NCBI GenBank assembly: GCA_024641085.1
Contig: JAHEDT010000001.1
Location: 62,001 to 126,000 of the forward strand
DNA from: Geobacteraceae bacterium
GTDB lineage: Bacteria > Desulfobacterota > Desulfuromonadia > Desulfuromonadales > BM103
DNA length: 64,000 bases
Direction of reading: 5' to 3'
The translations under genes were made by a program, and so were the position numbers. Below, one piece after another: positions 16,198 to 25,689 of the stretch. Position 1 is the first letter of the stretch. Every line of letters starts with the position of its first letter. The notes under the pieces are model-generated. The model saw nothing but the letters and a program-made list of their open reading frames with translations, made no database searches and was not told the origin of the DNA.

Positions 16198-16959
16198 CTA
16201 AAAACGCAGCGACAGGCAGGTCAATCCACCGTCGAGCTTGGCGTACTCGGACATATTCACTTCGAGAATCTGCAGCCCCTGTGCGCTCAGCTGTCGCCGC
16301 ACCTTCGGGAAGCCCGCCGGCATGAGGACCCTGCCGTTGATCGCGATGCAGTTGGCTGCGCCAGCCAGCTCCGGGGCGACGGACAGAATGGTGTACGTCG
16401 AGAATTCCGGGCGGCTCACGAACTCGCCGGTTGCCAGCAGGGTCTGCTCCGTCAAGCAGGTGACCCCGGTCTTGAGGTGCAGAAACTGGGTGACCGGAAC
16501 CGTCGAAGCGCTCATCCCGCAGTCTGCGAGGATCTTGATCAACTGCCTGGCCCCGTCACTGTTGGTGCGCGTGGAGAGCCCGATATAAAAGTGCTGGCCG
16601 ACCTGCATGACATCCCCGCCGTCGAGCGTGCCCGGAGCGCTAATTTGCTCGATGCGCTGATAGAAGCGCTCCAGCACCGGGCGGAGTCCGGTCGTCTCGC
16701 CCCTTCGCGAGGGTGCTGCCGGGCGGGTCATCACGGCACAGTGCGGGGTGAGCAGGGCGGCGTCTTCGATAAAGGTCGAATCCGGGAAGGCTTCATCGGC
16801 GTCCAGGATCAGGACCTCCAGCCCGCAGCTTTGCAGGGCTGCGATATACTGCCGGTGCTGAACGAGCGCCCTGGGGTAATCGGGGGGGCCGAGACCGGCA
16901 TTGGTCAGGCCGGAAACCAGACTGCGGCCGGGAGTGCGTACGATTGCCTGTGTGAACAT
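16198..16959 (-). CDS. Dimethylarginine dimethylaminohydrolase-like (amidinotransferase superfamily)
   Basis: A 253-residue guanidino-modifying enzyme of the DDAH group. DDAH hydrolyses methylated arginine to citrulline and a methylamine. Family landmarks: FPDSTFIEDAALL (substrate-binding Glu-Asp), PGTLDGGDVM, the catalytic His region HLKTGVTCL, and the catalytic Cys near the C terminus in LDGGLTCLSLRF. Length matches bacterial DDAH. No signal peptide. A related activity, such as arginine or ornithine-related hydrolysis, cannot be excluded. It is monocistronic and convergent with the EamA gene. Confidence 0.87.
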   Translation of the reverse strand: MFTQAIVRTPGRSLVSGLTNAGLGPPDYPRALVQHRQYIAALQSCGLEVLILDADEAFPDSTFIEDAALLTPHCAVMTRPAAPSRRGETTGLRPVLERFYQRIEQISAPGTLDGGDVMQVGQHFYIGLSTRTNSDGARQLIKILADCGMSASTVPVTQFLHLKTGVTCLTEQTLLATGEFVSRPEFSTYTILSVAPELAGAANCIAINGRVLMPAGFPKVRRQLSAQGLQILEVNMSEYAKLDGGLTCLSLRF

Positions 16960-17305
16960 CTGTTATCCTCGATTTTCTTGGTTTTGGTTTGTAAGGGTTG
17001 CCCTGGCAGGTATAGCAGAATCGACTGGTGATCGACAAGCCGGAGGCTTGCAAAATTGTAACCTGCGGCGGTCGACAGGAGGCGTTTTTACCCCGCCTAA
17101 AGACGGGCCCGAGCCGACCGGACGGCACACGGCGGTTCAACTCGAAAAGCATTGAGCCATAGGTCATTCGTTTGCTCCACTGTCCACCTCGTGATATATT
17201 TCAACAGAAATGTATCCGCCTCGGGGGGCTGAGGCCTGGTGGCCCTCATTCAGCTGAGAATGGCCCACGGATTTTAATATGTGGCTGGCATGCCGGAAGG
17301 TGACG
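16960..17305. other. Divergent intergenic region, no gene seen
   Basis: About 345 bases between the divergent dimethylargininase-like gene and the DUF4382 lipoprotein. It must hold both promoters, but I cannot pick out a convincing pair. Reading frames here (for example 16901-17155 plus) have no family features. Confidence 0.4.
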
Positions 17306-18364
17306 ATGAGAAGCATACAGGTAAGGTTGATATGTGGCTTGCTGAGCCTTCTGCTCCTGCCCCTGATGCTTGCGGCTTGTGGCAGTGGCGGTGGAGGTGA
17401 CGCTGGCTCGTCGGCAGGGACCGGGACGGTCAGTATTTCACTTACCGACGACCAGAGCGGCTACGACGCGGTTGTCTTGACGATCAAGGAAGTCGGCATT
17501 GTCGCCAGCAACAGCGCGGCCACCTATTACAATTCCAGCGCCCTTGATGCCCTGCCGTTAACGGTGAACGTCCTCGACTTCCCCGGGGACGCGACCCTGC
17601 CCCTCGCCGAGATCGAGGTCCCGCTGCCTGAGAATGGGGCCCCGCTCTGTTTCAAGCAGATTCGCCTGGTGCTGGCGGCGGAGGGCGATCCCGTTTGTGA
17701 TGCACAAAAGCCCTGCAACTATGTGGTCGAATCCGGCGATACGAATGGGACCGCCCATGAATTGAAAACGCCGAGCGGCCAGCAGTCGGGAGTCAAGATC
17801 CTGACCACCAAAGATTTCTGCGTCGATGCCGACCACGATACGGTCCAGGTCGCGCTCGATTTCGACCCGTCCACGGCGATCGTCCATAACGCCAACAACG
17901 GCAACAGCAAGGATAAGTATCTGCTCAAGCCAACCGGCATCCGCATGATCGAGGGGCAGTGGAGCATCGCCCCGGACAGCTTCATCACTGGCATGATCGC
18001 TGTGCCGACCGCCGAGAAAGAGGAAGCAGGTGTCTGCGAAGAGCTGGCGACAACGCCCCTGGTAACGGTCGCCGCCTTTGCCGAAACCGCTACGGTTACG
18101 CCCGTGGTTCAGACCGTGGCAATGGCCGAAGGGCCGGTGGGCGGAGACGCAGTCTGTTTCGAGTGGTGTGCTGAAGAGGCCGATCCCGCAAGCTGTGCCA
18201 GCGATTGCGAGTCGGGACTGCAATCGTCATGCTACTACAGCGGCCGCTTCAAGCTTTTATTGCCTGCGCCCGGGATCTATTACCTGGATGCCAACTGGGG
18301 TGCTTTGGTGAGCGAGGAAATAGGTGCCGAGGACCAAGACGTGGTGTTGCTTGAATTGAAGTAG
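17306..18364 (+). CDS. DUF4382 domain lipoprotein
   Basis: A 352-residue lipoprotein. The signal peptide ends in the lipobox LAAC (Cys25), followed by a Gly/Ser-rich linker. The DUF4382 domain starts at GTVSISLTDDQSGYDAVVLTIKEVGI (about 45-70), a fold typical of bacterial surface proteins of unknown role, and runs to about residue 215. The C-terminal part is unusual: a cysteine-rich stretch (VCFEWC, SCASDC, SSC) before a final beta-like segment. I chose ATG 17306, preceded by GGAAGG; an earlier frame start at 17279 would spoil the signal peptide. Confidence 0.87.
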   Translation: MRSIQVRLICGLLSLLLLPLMLAACGSGGGGDAGSSAGTGTVSISLTDDQSGYDAVVLTIKEVGIVASNSAATYYNSSALDALPLTVNVLDFPGDATLPLAEIEVPLPENGAPLCFKQIRLVLAAEGDPVCDAQKPCNYVVESGDTNGTAHELKTPSGQQSGVKILTTKDFCVDADHDTVQVALDFDPSTAIVHNANNGNSKDKYLLKPTGIRMIEGQWSIAPDSFITGMIAVPTAEKEEAGVCEELATTPLVTVAAFAETATVTPVVQTVAMAEGPVGGDAVCFEWCAEEADPASCASDCESGLQSSCYYSGRFKLLLPAPGIYYLDANWGALVSEEIGAEDQDVVLLELK

Positions 18365-18387
18365 CCATCACGCACAGGTGCCAAAGA

Positions 18388-18420
18388 TTAAAAATCGGGC
18401 GATCGGAAGATCGCCCGATT
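18388..18420 (-). terminator. Rho-independent terminator of the HD-domain gene
   Basis: A perfect 12-bp stem (AATCGGGCGATC 18393-18404 with 18409-18420) and a 4-base loop. Read on the minus strand it is followed by a T-run, so it ends the HD-domain gene; on the plus strand there is no T-run. Confidence 0.85.
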
Positions 18421-18431
18421 GCATTGCGAGC

Positions 18432-19028
18432 TCACTCCTTGAGCAACCCCAGAGAACAGGCTTGTTCGAGATAATCCTCGACCACCGGCCAGAGCGCCGG
18501 CGCGCCGGTCTTGATCGGCAGCATACGCTGTACGACACGGCCTTTCTCGATGCCGTGGATGCGCCAGGTGCCGCCCTGGCTGTTGACGTTCTGCAGCAGG
18601 ACCTGGAATCGGTCGAGGGCGTTGGCAAAGCCGGCTGCGGCCGTCTCTCCCGCTTCGAACTCGTCCCACAGGGATCGGAACTCGACGGCCAGGTCGTCTG
18701 GCAGCAGGCCGAACAGTTGGTCGGCGGCGCGCCTTTCGCGCTCTTCCTTGTCGTGGTTGCCCGCCACGTCGTAGCAGAAGGTATCGCCGGCCTCGATCTC
18801 GATCACATCGTGCAGCAGCAGCATCTTTACGACCCGCAGCAGATCGAGCGGTTGCGGGGCGTATTCGGCCAGCACCATGGCCATGGTGGCGATGTGCCAG
18901 GAATGCTCGGCACTGTTCTCGCGGCGCGACTCGTCCATCACCAGGTTCTGGCGCAACACCTGCTTGAGCCGGTCAAGGCATTCGATGAATGCTACCTGCT
19001 GTTTCATTCTCTCCATGGTTCGTGACAT
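18432..19028 (-). CDS. HD domain phosphohydrolase (YfbR / 5'-deoxynucleotidase-like)
   Basis: A 198-residue HD-family protein. The metal site is visible as H in SAEHSWHIATMAM, HD in LLLHDVIEIEAGD and a later conserved D in FANALDRFQVLLQN. This pattern fits the YfbR/HDDC2 group that dephosphorylates nucleoside 5'-monophosphates. The start at 19028 (MSRTMERMKQQ) follows CAGGAG; the long frame upstream to 19319 is a shadow of the next gene. A strong terminator follows. Substrate is inferred from the family. Confidence 0.87.
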   Translation of the reverse strand: MSRTMERMKQQVAFIECLDRLKQVLRQNLVMDESRRENSAEHSWHIATMAMVLAEYAPQPLDLLRVVKMLLLHDVIEIEAGDTFCYDVAGNHDKEERERRAADQLFGLLPDDLAVEFRSLWDEFEAGETAAAGFANALDRFQVLLQNVNSQGGTWRIHGIEKGRVVQRMLPIKTGAPALWPVVEDYLEQACSLGLLKE

Positions 19029-19098
19029 ACGTGGCAAACTCCTGCAGGATCTTTCCTGTGTGGGCATGTTGAGGTCGTGCGCCGCCGCGGCCCGTAAG

Positions 19099-19845
19099 TT
19101 AGAATTTTTCGGCGGCGTCCCTGAGCAGGGCCTGGACGGAATCCTCGAACCAGCAATCGAGCATCCGTGCCAGCTTGGCCCGGTTGTGCAACTCGTAGGC
19201 GGAGCGCACGAAGTCGGTGCGGTTCTCCTTGATGAGGGCAAGGGCCGTGCGCGGCTGGGCAGCCAGGGCATCAATCGTGGCGACGGCCTGCTCCTCGACC
19301 TCGGCCAGAGGCAGGACACTGTCGATCATGCCGATGTCCACGGCCCGGTCGACAGGCAGGAAGCGGCCGTGGTACATCATTTCTGTGGCCGCCCGGTCGC
19401 CGGCCAGTTGGCGCAGGATCAGGTCGGGGAGGTAGGGCACCGGCAGGCCGATGGTCGCCTCGTTGAAACCGAACAGCTTCTTGCCTGCCGCCGCGAACCG
19501 GAAGTCGCAGGTCAGCGCCAGGACTCCGCCGCCGGCCACGGCGTGTCCGGTCATGGCGCAGGCGGTCGGGAGGGGCAGGGTGTAGAGGTCGAAAGTGAGC
19601 TGGTCGAAGCGGGTGAAAAAGGCGATCATGGCGGCGCGGTCGAACGTGATCAGCTCCGGCAGGTTGAGGCCGATGGAGAAGAACTTGCTGTTGCCGGCCA
19701 GCACCAGCCCGCCGGCGCTGTTCCGCACCCGGGCCAGTGCGGCCGCCAGGTCGGCGACCAGTTCACTGCTGATCGCATTGGTGGCGCCGTTGTCGAGGCG
19801 TAGTACGGCGGTTGCGCCCTGCATGGTGACGTTGACAGTTGCCAT
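19099..19845 (-). CDS. Enoyl-CoA hydratase/isomerase family protein
   Basis: A 248-residue crotonase-fold protein. The oxyanion-hole segments are ARVRNSAGGLVLAGNSKFFSIGLNL (about 40-62) and ACAMTGHAVAGGGVLALTCDFRFAA (about 95-120). In the catalytic region the usual Glu positions read FGFNEATIGLPVPYLPDLIL, so one acidic residue is present and the second is less clear. This suits an isomerase-like (ECI) member rather than a classical hydratase. Start 19845 has AAGGAGG upstream. The HD-domain gene follows 70 bases later on the same strand. Confidence 0.85.
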   Translation of the reverse strand: MATVNVTMQGATAVLRLDNGATNAISSELVADLAAALARVRNSAGGLVLAGNSKFFSIGLNLPELITFDRAAMIAFFTRFDQLTFDLYTLPLPTACAMTGHAVAGGGVLALTCDFRFAAAGKKLFGFNEATIGLPVPYLPDLILRQLAGDRAATEMMYHGRFLPVDRAVDIGMIDSVLPLAEVEEQAVATIDALAAQPRTALALIKENRTDFVRSAYELHNRAKLARMLDCWFEDSVQALLRDAAEKF

Positions 19846-19973
19846 GACTGGTCCTCCTTGGCAGGCGGGGGATGCGATACCTCCCATGATGCAGGAAACA
19901 ATCCAATGAATCCAGTTGATATGTTCGTTCGCCGAGTCTCCCCCGGGCGGCCGACTGCGCAGGAACACCGGGC

Positions 19974-20252
19974 ATGAACTGGCAGGTCTACATCATCCTC
20001 TGCTCGGACGGGTCGCTCTACACCGGCATCACGACCGATGTCGCGCGGCGCTTCGCCCAGCATCGCGCCGGGACCGGAGCCCGCTACTTTCGCGGCCACT
20101 CACCGCTCCGGCTGGTCTACCTGGAGCCTGGCCATGATCGTCGCAGTGCCAGCCGCCGCGAAGCGCAGATCAAGCGCTTGGCCCCGGATGCCAAGCGGCG
20201 CCTGATCGATTCCCCGGACAACCGGCTTAAGGGCCCGCCCCGCGACACCTGA
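19974..20252 (+). CDS. GIY-YIG nuclease family protein (UPF0213-like)
   Basis: A 92-residue single-domain GIY-YIG protein. The family motif appears as VYIILCSDGSLYTGITTDVARRFAQH (about 5-30), with the two Tyr positions and Arg25, and the C-terminal part has the conserved SASRREAQIKRL helix with its Glu. Small stand-alone members such as YhbQ/UPF0213 have proposed roles in nucleic-acid repair; the exact role is unknown. It is monocistronic and divergent from the enoyl-CoA hydratase-like gene. Confidence 0.9.
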   Translation: MNWQVYIILCSDGSLYTGITTDVARRFAQHRAGTGARYFRGHSPLRLVYLEPGHDRRSASRREAQIKRLAPDAKRRLIDSPDNRLKGPPRDT

Positions 20253-20319
20253 CGGGGCTGCGCAGCGCCGGTCGTGTCGGTGTTTTGTTCCCGGGCTTTG
20301 CTGTGCCCGGACCGCCGCG

Positions 20320-20682
20320 CTACTCCGGTTTCTTGAGGCGGTCAGCGAGGGCGGCGAAGGGGGAATGGGCGAGGGACGGCTGATGGCGTTCACCAGGGCC
20401 GTCCTTGCCGCGGTCCTGCTGCACCCCGCGGGTATGCTCGTGGTCGTGGCAGTAGAGGCACAACAACTCCCAGTTGCTGCCGTCGGGCGGATTGTTGTCG
20501 TGGTTGTGGTCTTTGTGATGTACGGTCAACTCGCGCAGCTTCTTGCCCTCAAATTCACGGGTGCAGCGTCCGCAGACATGGGGGAAGAGCTTCAGCGCCT
20601 GCTCGCGGTACCCAGCCTGGCGCAACTGCTCTTCCTGGCGCATTTTGGCCACGATCTGGTCGTGTTTATTGGAATCGGTCAT
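20320..20682 (-). CDS. YajD-like HNH nuclease
   Basis: A 120-residue HNH protein. The zinc-binding CGRC (about 37-40) and CLYCHDHEH (about 74-82) surround the catalytic LTVHHKDHNHDNNPPDGSNWELL, the usual arrangement in YajD-type HNH proteins. The C-terminal 30 residues are polar and probably flexible. It overlaps the upstream glycosyltransferase gene by 4 bases, so both are translated together, which is unusual for YajD. Confidence 0.9.
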   Translation of the reverse strand: MTDSNKHDQIVAKMRQEEQLRQAGYREQALKLFPHVCGRCTREFEGKKLRELTVHHKDHNHDNNPPDGSNWELLCLYCHDHEHTRGVQQDRGKDGPGERHQPSLAHSPFAALADRLKKPE

Positions 20683-21812
20683 GAAACCTCTCGAATCCTT
20701 TCCCCGGCACTCAACGTTTCAAATAGTTCATCATAACGCCCGACCAGTTGCCGCCAGTCGTAGCGGGCGACATGGTCGCGCAGCCTGTCGATCTTCGACG
20801 CCGGGCTCCTGAGCAGCACGCGCAGGCGCTGCAGCAAATCGTCGAAGTCGTCATAGAGACAGCGACCGTGCAACGCGCTCGGCAGATGCTCGGGATAGGC
20901 GAGTCGCCGCGGTAGCAGCGGCGTGCAGCCGCAATAGATCGCCTGCACGACGCTGGCCCCGAAGAAATCATGGTGTGAATGCACCGGCAGGAGGTCTGCC
21001 CGCCAGAGCCAACGCGCATAGTCGGCGAAATCCTCGACATATCCGAACTGGACGATGCGTTCGCCGAGCCGCTGCCGCGCTTCGGTGAAGACCGGTGGAC
21101 ATTTGCGGTAGGTCTCACCGAGGACCGCCACTTCGAAGGCCAGCCCCTCTTCCTGCAAGCGATAGAGAGCCCCGAAGAACCCCTCCGGGTTCTTGTCGTA
21201 CTCCCAGCGATGGTTCCAGAGAATCAGCGGCGGTCCGCCGGCGACCTCTCGAGGGACCGGCCGATACTGCTCGAAGCGCTGCAGATCGAGACCCAACGGC
21301 AGCACCGAACACTTCGCCGCGAGCGGCGGCAGGCTCTCGAGTTCTTTCTGGTCGGGGAAGCTTTTAAGGAACTCCGGAAGTTGCCCGAGAAAGGCGTCGC
21401 GGTGGTAACCGGAGTTAAAGAGTACGGCATCGGCCGACAGGGCGCTTGCGTAGTTGATGAAGGCGTAGTGGGCATCGCGCTTGAGGGCCGGATCGGCATC
21501 GTCCGGCGACCAGGGGTAGCTGAGTTGGTTCTCGTGGCAGTAGAGAGCCGTCGGCAGTCCGGCGGTTTTGTCGCGGGTCAAAGCCAGGAAGGTGGTCAAA
21601 TCGAGCATGTCGGAGGCGAGCAGCAGGTCGACTTTGCCGACCTGCGCCATGAAGCGCCGGGCCAGGGTCACCGCCCCGCCGTGCATGCGCCACTTCCAGT
21701 GACGCCCTTCCATGGTCAACAGCACGATCTCGTGACGGCTGTAACGGGCGTATTCCTCGGCCCAGGCGGCGTGGGAGCCGGTATGAAAAGGTTCGATCAG
21801 GCAGATCTTCAT
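20679..21812 (-). CDS. QTMAN-like glycosyltransferase (DUF3524, tRNA-queuosine mannosyltransferase family)
   Basis: A 377-residue glycosyltransferase. The N-terminal DUF3524 region is clear: LIEPFHTGSHAAWAEEYA (about 5-22), MEGRHWKWRMHGGA, LLLASDMLDLTTFLALTR and YCHENQLSYPW. The C-terminal GT4-like half has LILWNHRWEYDKNPE and SHHDFFGASVVQAI. This is the family of animal GTDC1/QTMAN, which mannosylates queuosine in tRNA-Asp. The bacterial member probably acts on queuosine-tRNA in the cytoplasm, but the sugar and tRNA are inferred. Start ATG 21812 is the only plausible one. The HNH gene overlaps its end. Confidence 0.85.
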   Translation of the reverse strand: MKICLIEPFHTGSHAAWAEEYARYSRHEIVLLTMEGRHWKWRMHGGAVTLARRFMAQVGKVDLLLASDMLDLTTFLALTRDKTAGLPTALYCHENQLSYPWSPDDADPALKRDAHYAFINYASALSADAVLFNSGYHRDAFLGQLPEFLKSFPDQKELESLPPLAAKCSVLPLGLDLQRFEQYRPVPREVAGGPPLILWNHRWEYDKNPEGFFGALYRLQEEGLAFEVAVLGETYRKCPPVFTEARQRLGERIVQFGYVEDFADYARWLWRADLLPVHSHHDFFGASVVQAIYCGCTPLLPRRLAYPEHLPSALHGRCLYDDFDDLLQRLRVLLRSPASKIDRLRDHVARYDWRQLVGRYDELFETLSAGERIREVS

Positions 21813-21862
21813 CGCGCAGGCTCCACGGCCGCTTGTTCCCCGAGTCCGGTCGGCGCTTCTGC

Positions 21863-22870
<1,008 letters not shown>

Positions 22871-22944
22871 ATTGTTCTCCCTTCGCTTGGGGCGCCCCCG
22901 CAGGAGTCCTTACGCACTGCTGTTCAGTTAACTGCCCCCGGGCT

Positions 22945-23139
22945 TTATATCTTGATAAACGGGCTTGGGTTGCAGAGATTCTTGGCGTGCTTGGCTACGG
23001 CATTACAATTAAGGCATCTATGGCCCGGGTCTTCCATGAGATCAGACAATTCCTTTTGCCGCCCCTGTTTCCGTAATTCGCAGAGATGCAGCCAATGGCC
23101 TGCCGGATCCTTACATTCGGTTTTCACGGGTTCTGACAT
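22945..23139 (-). CDS. Small five-cysteine protein of unknown function
   Basis: A 64-residue protein with Cys at 9, 20, 42, 45 and 56 and a CLNC pair, and with no signal peptide. The Cys and His pattern (DPGHRCLNCNAVAKHAKNLC) suggests a small metal-binding or redox fold. The ribosome binding site CGGAGG directly before ATG 23139 is strong, which supports a real gene despite its size. The longer frame upstream to 23478 is not needed. I do not recognise the family. Confidence 0.65.
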   Translation of the reverse strand: MSEPVKTECKDPAGHWLHLCELRKQGRQKELSDLMEDPGHRCLNCNAVAKHAKNLCNPSPFIKI

Positions 23140-23357
23140 AAAACCTCCGAGCAAGTGGAATATTTTCGAATAAGGATTATAACATTCTTCGAGCGGCGTG
23201 CAGAGCGCAAAGCGCAGGAGGACCAGGAGGCCCTGATAACTCCCCGGTGCAGGACAAATGTGCCGGGGGGAGTAAATATGCTGTCGCGTGAATGATTTTA
23301 ATCTATACTCTAAGAAGTACTCTTGCCGCCAACGACTTCCGAAGGAGGAAATCTTGC

Positions 23358-24521
23358 ATGTCCCAGACCAACGCGAATGAATATTTCCGACTCTTTTTTG
23401 AAACGGCCCAAGGCATCCTCTCTGCCCGCAATATGCAGGCGACCCTCGACTCCCTGGTCCAGCGCAGCGTTGCCGCACTGGGGGTCAAGGCAGGCAGCCT
23501 GCGCCTGATCGATGAGCAGAGCCACGGGCTCAAGCCGGTTGCTTCCTACGGTTTGAGCGAGGCGTATCTCAATAAAGGGGCGCTGAACGCCGACCAGAGC
23601 ATCCCCGAGGTGATGTCCGGCCGACCCGTCTACATCAAGGATGCCTTCAACGATTCCCGCATTCAATATCCAGAGGCCCTGCGCACCGAGGGGCTCAACA
23701 CCATCCTCTCGGTGCCGGTGGTTGCCGGAGAGAAGGTGATCGGCTTGCTGCGGCTGTACAGCGCCGAGCCACGAGACTACCGCGCAGAAGATATCGAGTT
23801 TGTTTCCGCCCTGGCTGAAATGGGTGGCCTGGCGATTGCCAACGCCCGACTATTTCACGATGAGGGGGACAAGCTGGCCTCGCTGTTCAAAGAGATCGGG
23901 GTCGATCAGCCCTCCGCAGCCGAAGCCAGTGAACACGTGTTCGAAACCTGCACTTTCCTGCCGATCGATTCGAGCAGGAGTCTCGAATATTTCCGGATTC
24001 TGCACGAGGTCACCCGGGCGATCCTGTCAACGCTCGATTCCAGGCAGGTGATGAAGCTGATCGTCGACAAGGTCATCAGTTGCATGCAGATCAAGGCCAG
24101 TGCCCTGCGCCTGCGCAATGAAACCACCCACGAGCTCGAACTGATCATTGCTGCCGGGCTGAGTGAAACATTTCTGACCAAGGGGCAGCCGCACACTGAC
24201 CAGAGCATCAGCGAGACCCTGGCCGGGAAGACCGTCCTGGTCGCCGATACCGCCAGTGACCCGCGTCTCGAATATCCGGCCGAAACCATCGCCGAGGGAA
24301 TTGCTTCAATCCTCTCCCTGCCGATCTTCGCCCGGCAGCGGGTGGTCGGCGTGCTGCGGCTCTACAGCGCCGAAAAGCGGTCATACAGCCAGGAGGAAGT
24401 GGCCTTCCTCTCCGCACTGGCCGAGATCGCGGGCATCGCGATCATGAATGCCCGAATTTTTGAGAAAAACCGCAACGACCTTTCCTTCTGGACCGCCACC
24501 GTTGGTTACATGAAGGATTGA
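23358..24521 (+). CDS. Tandem GAF-domain sensor protein
   Basis: A 387-residue cytoplasmic protein made of two similar GAF domains (about 10-170 and 215-370). The duplicate is obvious: both halves contain ADQSIPEVMSGR / TDQSISETLAGK, then VIGLLRLYSAE / VVGVLRLYSAE and AEMGGLAIANARLF / AEIAGIAIMNARIF. There is no kinase, GGDEF, HD or DNA-binding domain, so it must act through a partner. Start ATG 23358 has GAAGGAGGAA upstream. A patatin gene follows 50 bases later on the same strand and could be cotranscribed. Confidence 0.9.
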   Translation: MSQTNANEYFRLFFETAQGILSARNMQATLDSLVQRSVAALGVKAGSLRLIDEQSHGLKPVASYGLSEAYLNKGALNADQSIPEVMSGRPVYIKDAFNDSRIQYPEALRTEGLNTILSVPVVAGEKVIGLLRLYSAEPRDYRAEDIEFVSALAEMGGLAIANARLFHDEGDKLASLFKEIGVDQPSAAEASEHVFETCTFLPIDSSRSLEYFRILHEVTRAILSTLDSRQVMKLIVDKVISCMQIKASALRLRNETTHELELIIAAGLSETFLTKGQPHTDQSISETLAGKTVLVADTASDPRLEYPAETIAEGIASILSLPIFARQRVVGVLRLYSAEKRSYSQEEVAFLSALAEIAGIAIMNARIFEKNRNDLSFWTATVGYMKD

Positions 24522-24571
24522 TTTCTGGTTTGCATACAGCGATCACTGCTTGCTGACGAGGGCCTCTCAGA

Positions 24572-25477
24572 ATGTCCAAACGGCTTAAAATAGGTTTAGC
24601 CCTCGGCGGCGGGGCGGCCCGCGCCTTTTCCCATATCGGGGTCATCGATGGGCTGACCAGGCACGGCATCCCCATCGATATCGTGACCGGCACCAGCATG
24701 GGGGCGATTATCGGCGCCATGTATGCCTCCCAGTCGGACGTGGCTGCGATCAAAGCACGCTTCGCCGCCTATATCGAGAGCGAAGAATTTGACGAATCGG
24801 GATTCAACTTCTTCAAGGAACTCGATTCCCATGACGAGGGGATTCTGGCGGAAATGGGGCGGCGGGCGCGGCGCGGCGTGTTCAACACCTTGATGATCAC
24901 CAAGACCGCCCTGGTCAACGAGAAAACCGCGGCGAGCAGTTATGCCTTCCTTCTGGATGATTTAAAAGTCGAACAGACCCGCCTCCCCTTCGCTGCTGTT
25001 GCCCTCGACCTGGTGAGCGGCGAACCGGTCGTTCTTGATCGCGGGCGGCTGCGCGAAGTGATCGCAGCGTCCTGCGCCATGCCGGGGGTGCTCAACCCGG
25101 TCAAACTCGAAGGCCGGCTGCTGGTCGATGGCGGCTGGACGGAAACCGTCCCGATCAGAGCCGCCCGTCAGCTTGGGGCCGATTTTGTCATCGCCGTCGA
25201 CGTCGGTGATGCCCTGAGCGCCTTCGAAACACCGCGCAACGCGCTCGATGTTATCGCCCGTGCCGACTCCATGGCCCGGAACGCCCTCAACAAAGAGCAG
25301 CTCAAAAGCGCCGACGTCGTCCTCTCGCCGCAAAACGGGGTGACCCACTGGGCCGATTTCTCCACCACCACCCAGGCGATTGCTCGCGGTGAAGAAGAGG
25401 TCGACCGGCAGATTGACGTTTTGCAGCGCGCGCTCAAGAAGGCGCGGCGGCAAAGTTGGCTTGGTTGGCTTGGTTGA
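24572..25477 (+). CDS. Patatin-like phospholipase family protein (RssA-like)
   Basis: A 301-residue cytoplasmic acyl hydrolase. The oxyanion-hole GGGAARAFSHIGV is at about 12-24, the nucleophile is Ser42 in GTSMG, and the catalytic Asp is D186 in VDGGW, giving the Ser-Asp dyad. Size and motif spacing match RssA/YlbK-type proteins, whose substrates are unknown. It lies 50 bases after the GAF gene. A hairpin with T-run that could end transcription is 210 bases downstream, at the start of a repeat. Confidence 0.9.
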   Translation: MSKRLKIGLALGGGAARAFSHIGVIDGLTRHGIPIDIVTGTSMGAIIGAMYASQSDVAAIKARFAAYIESEEFDESGFNFFKELDSHDEGILAEMGRRARRGVFNTLMITKTALVNEKTAASSYAFLLDDLKVEQTRLPFAAVALDLVSGEPVVLDRGRLREVIAASCAMPGVLNPVKLEGRLLVDGGWTETVPIRAARQLGADFVIAVDVGDALSAFETPRNALDVIARADSMARNALNKEQLKSADVVLSPQNGVTHWADFSTTTQAIARGEEEVDRQIDVLQRALKKARRQSWLGWLG

Positions 25478-25689
25478 ACAACGGGGGCGCTCAAAAGTGC
25501 CGCTTGATTTCAAGTGCCACTCAAACGACTGACAAAGTTCACCGTGGTTGCATTGCTCAAAATCCAGTGAAGGATCGAAACACCCCTGGCGTGAAACAAT
25601 TCCATCTATTGAACTCTTCGGCTTTAATCTTCATCAAATTCTAGCTGTCATATACCGCATAAAACCAGACTGCATTTATCAATAAGCCG
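25478..25689. other. Intergenic region, no gene seen
   Basis: About 210 bases between the patatin gene and the first repeat copy. It contains short open frames with no family features and a T/A-rich stretch. I see no promoter or gene. Confidence 0.4.

Noticed and set aside
17222-17278. GC-rich hairpin-like stretch before the DUF4382 gene as a riboswitch
   Set aside because: I could not match it to c-di-GMP, TPP or other known aptamer cores.
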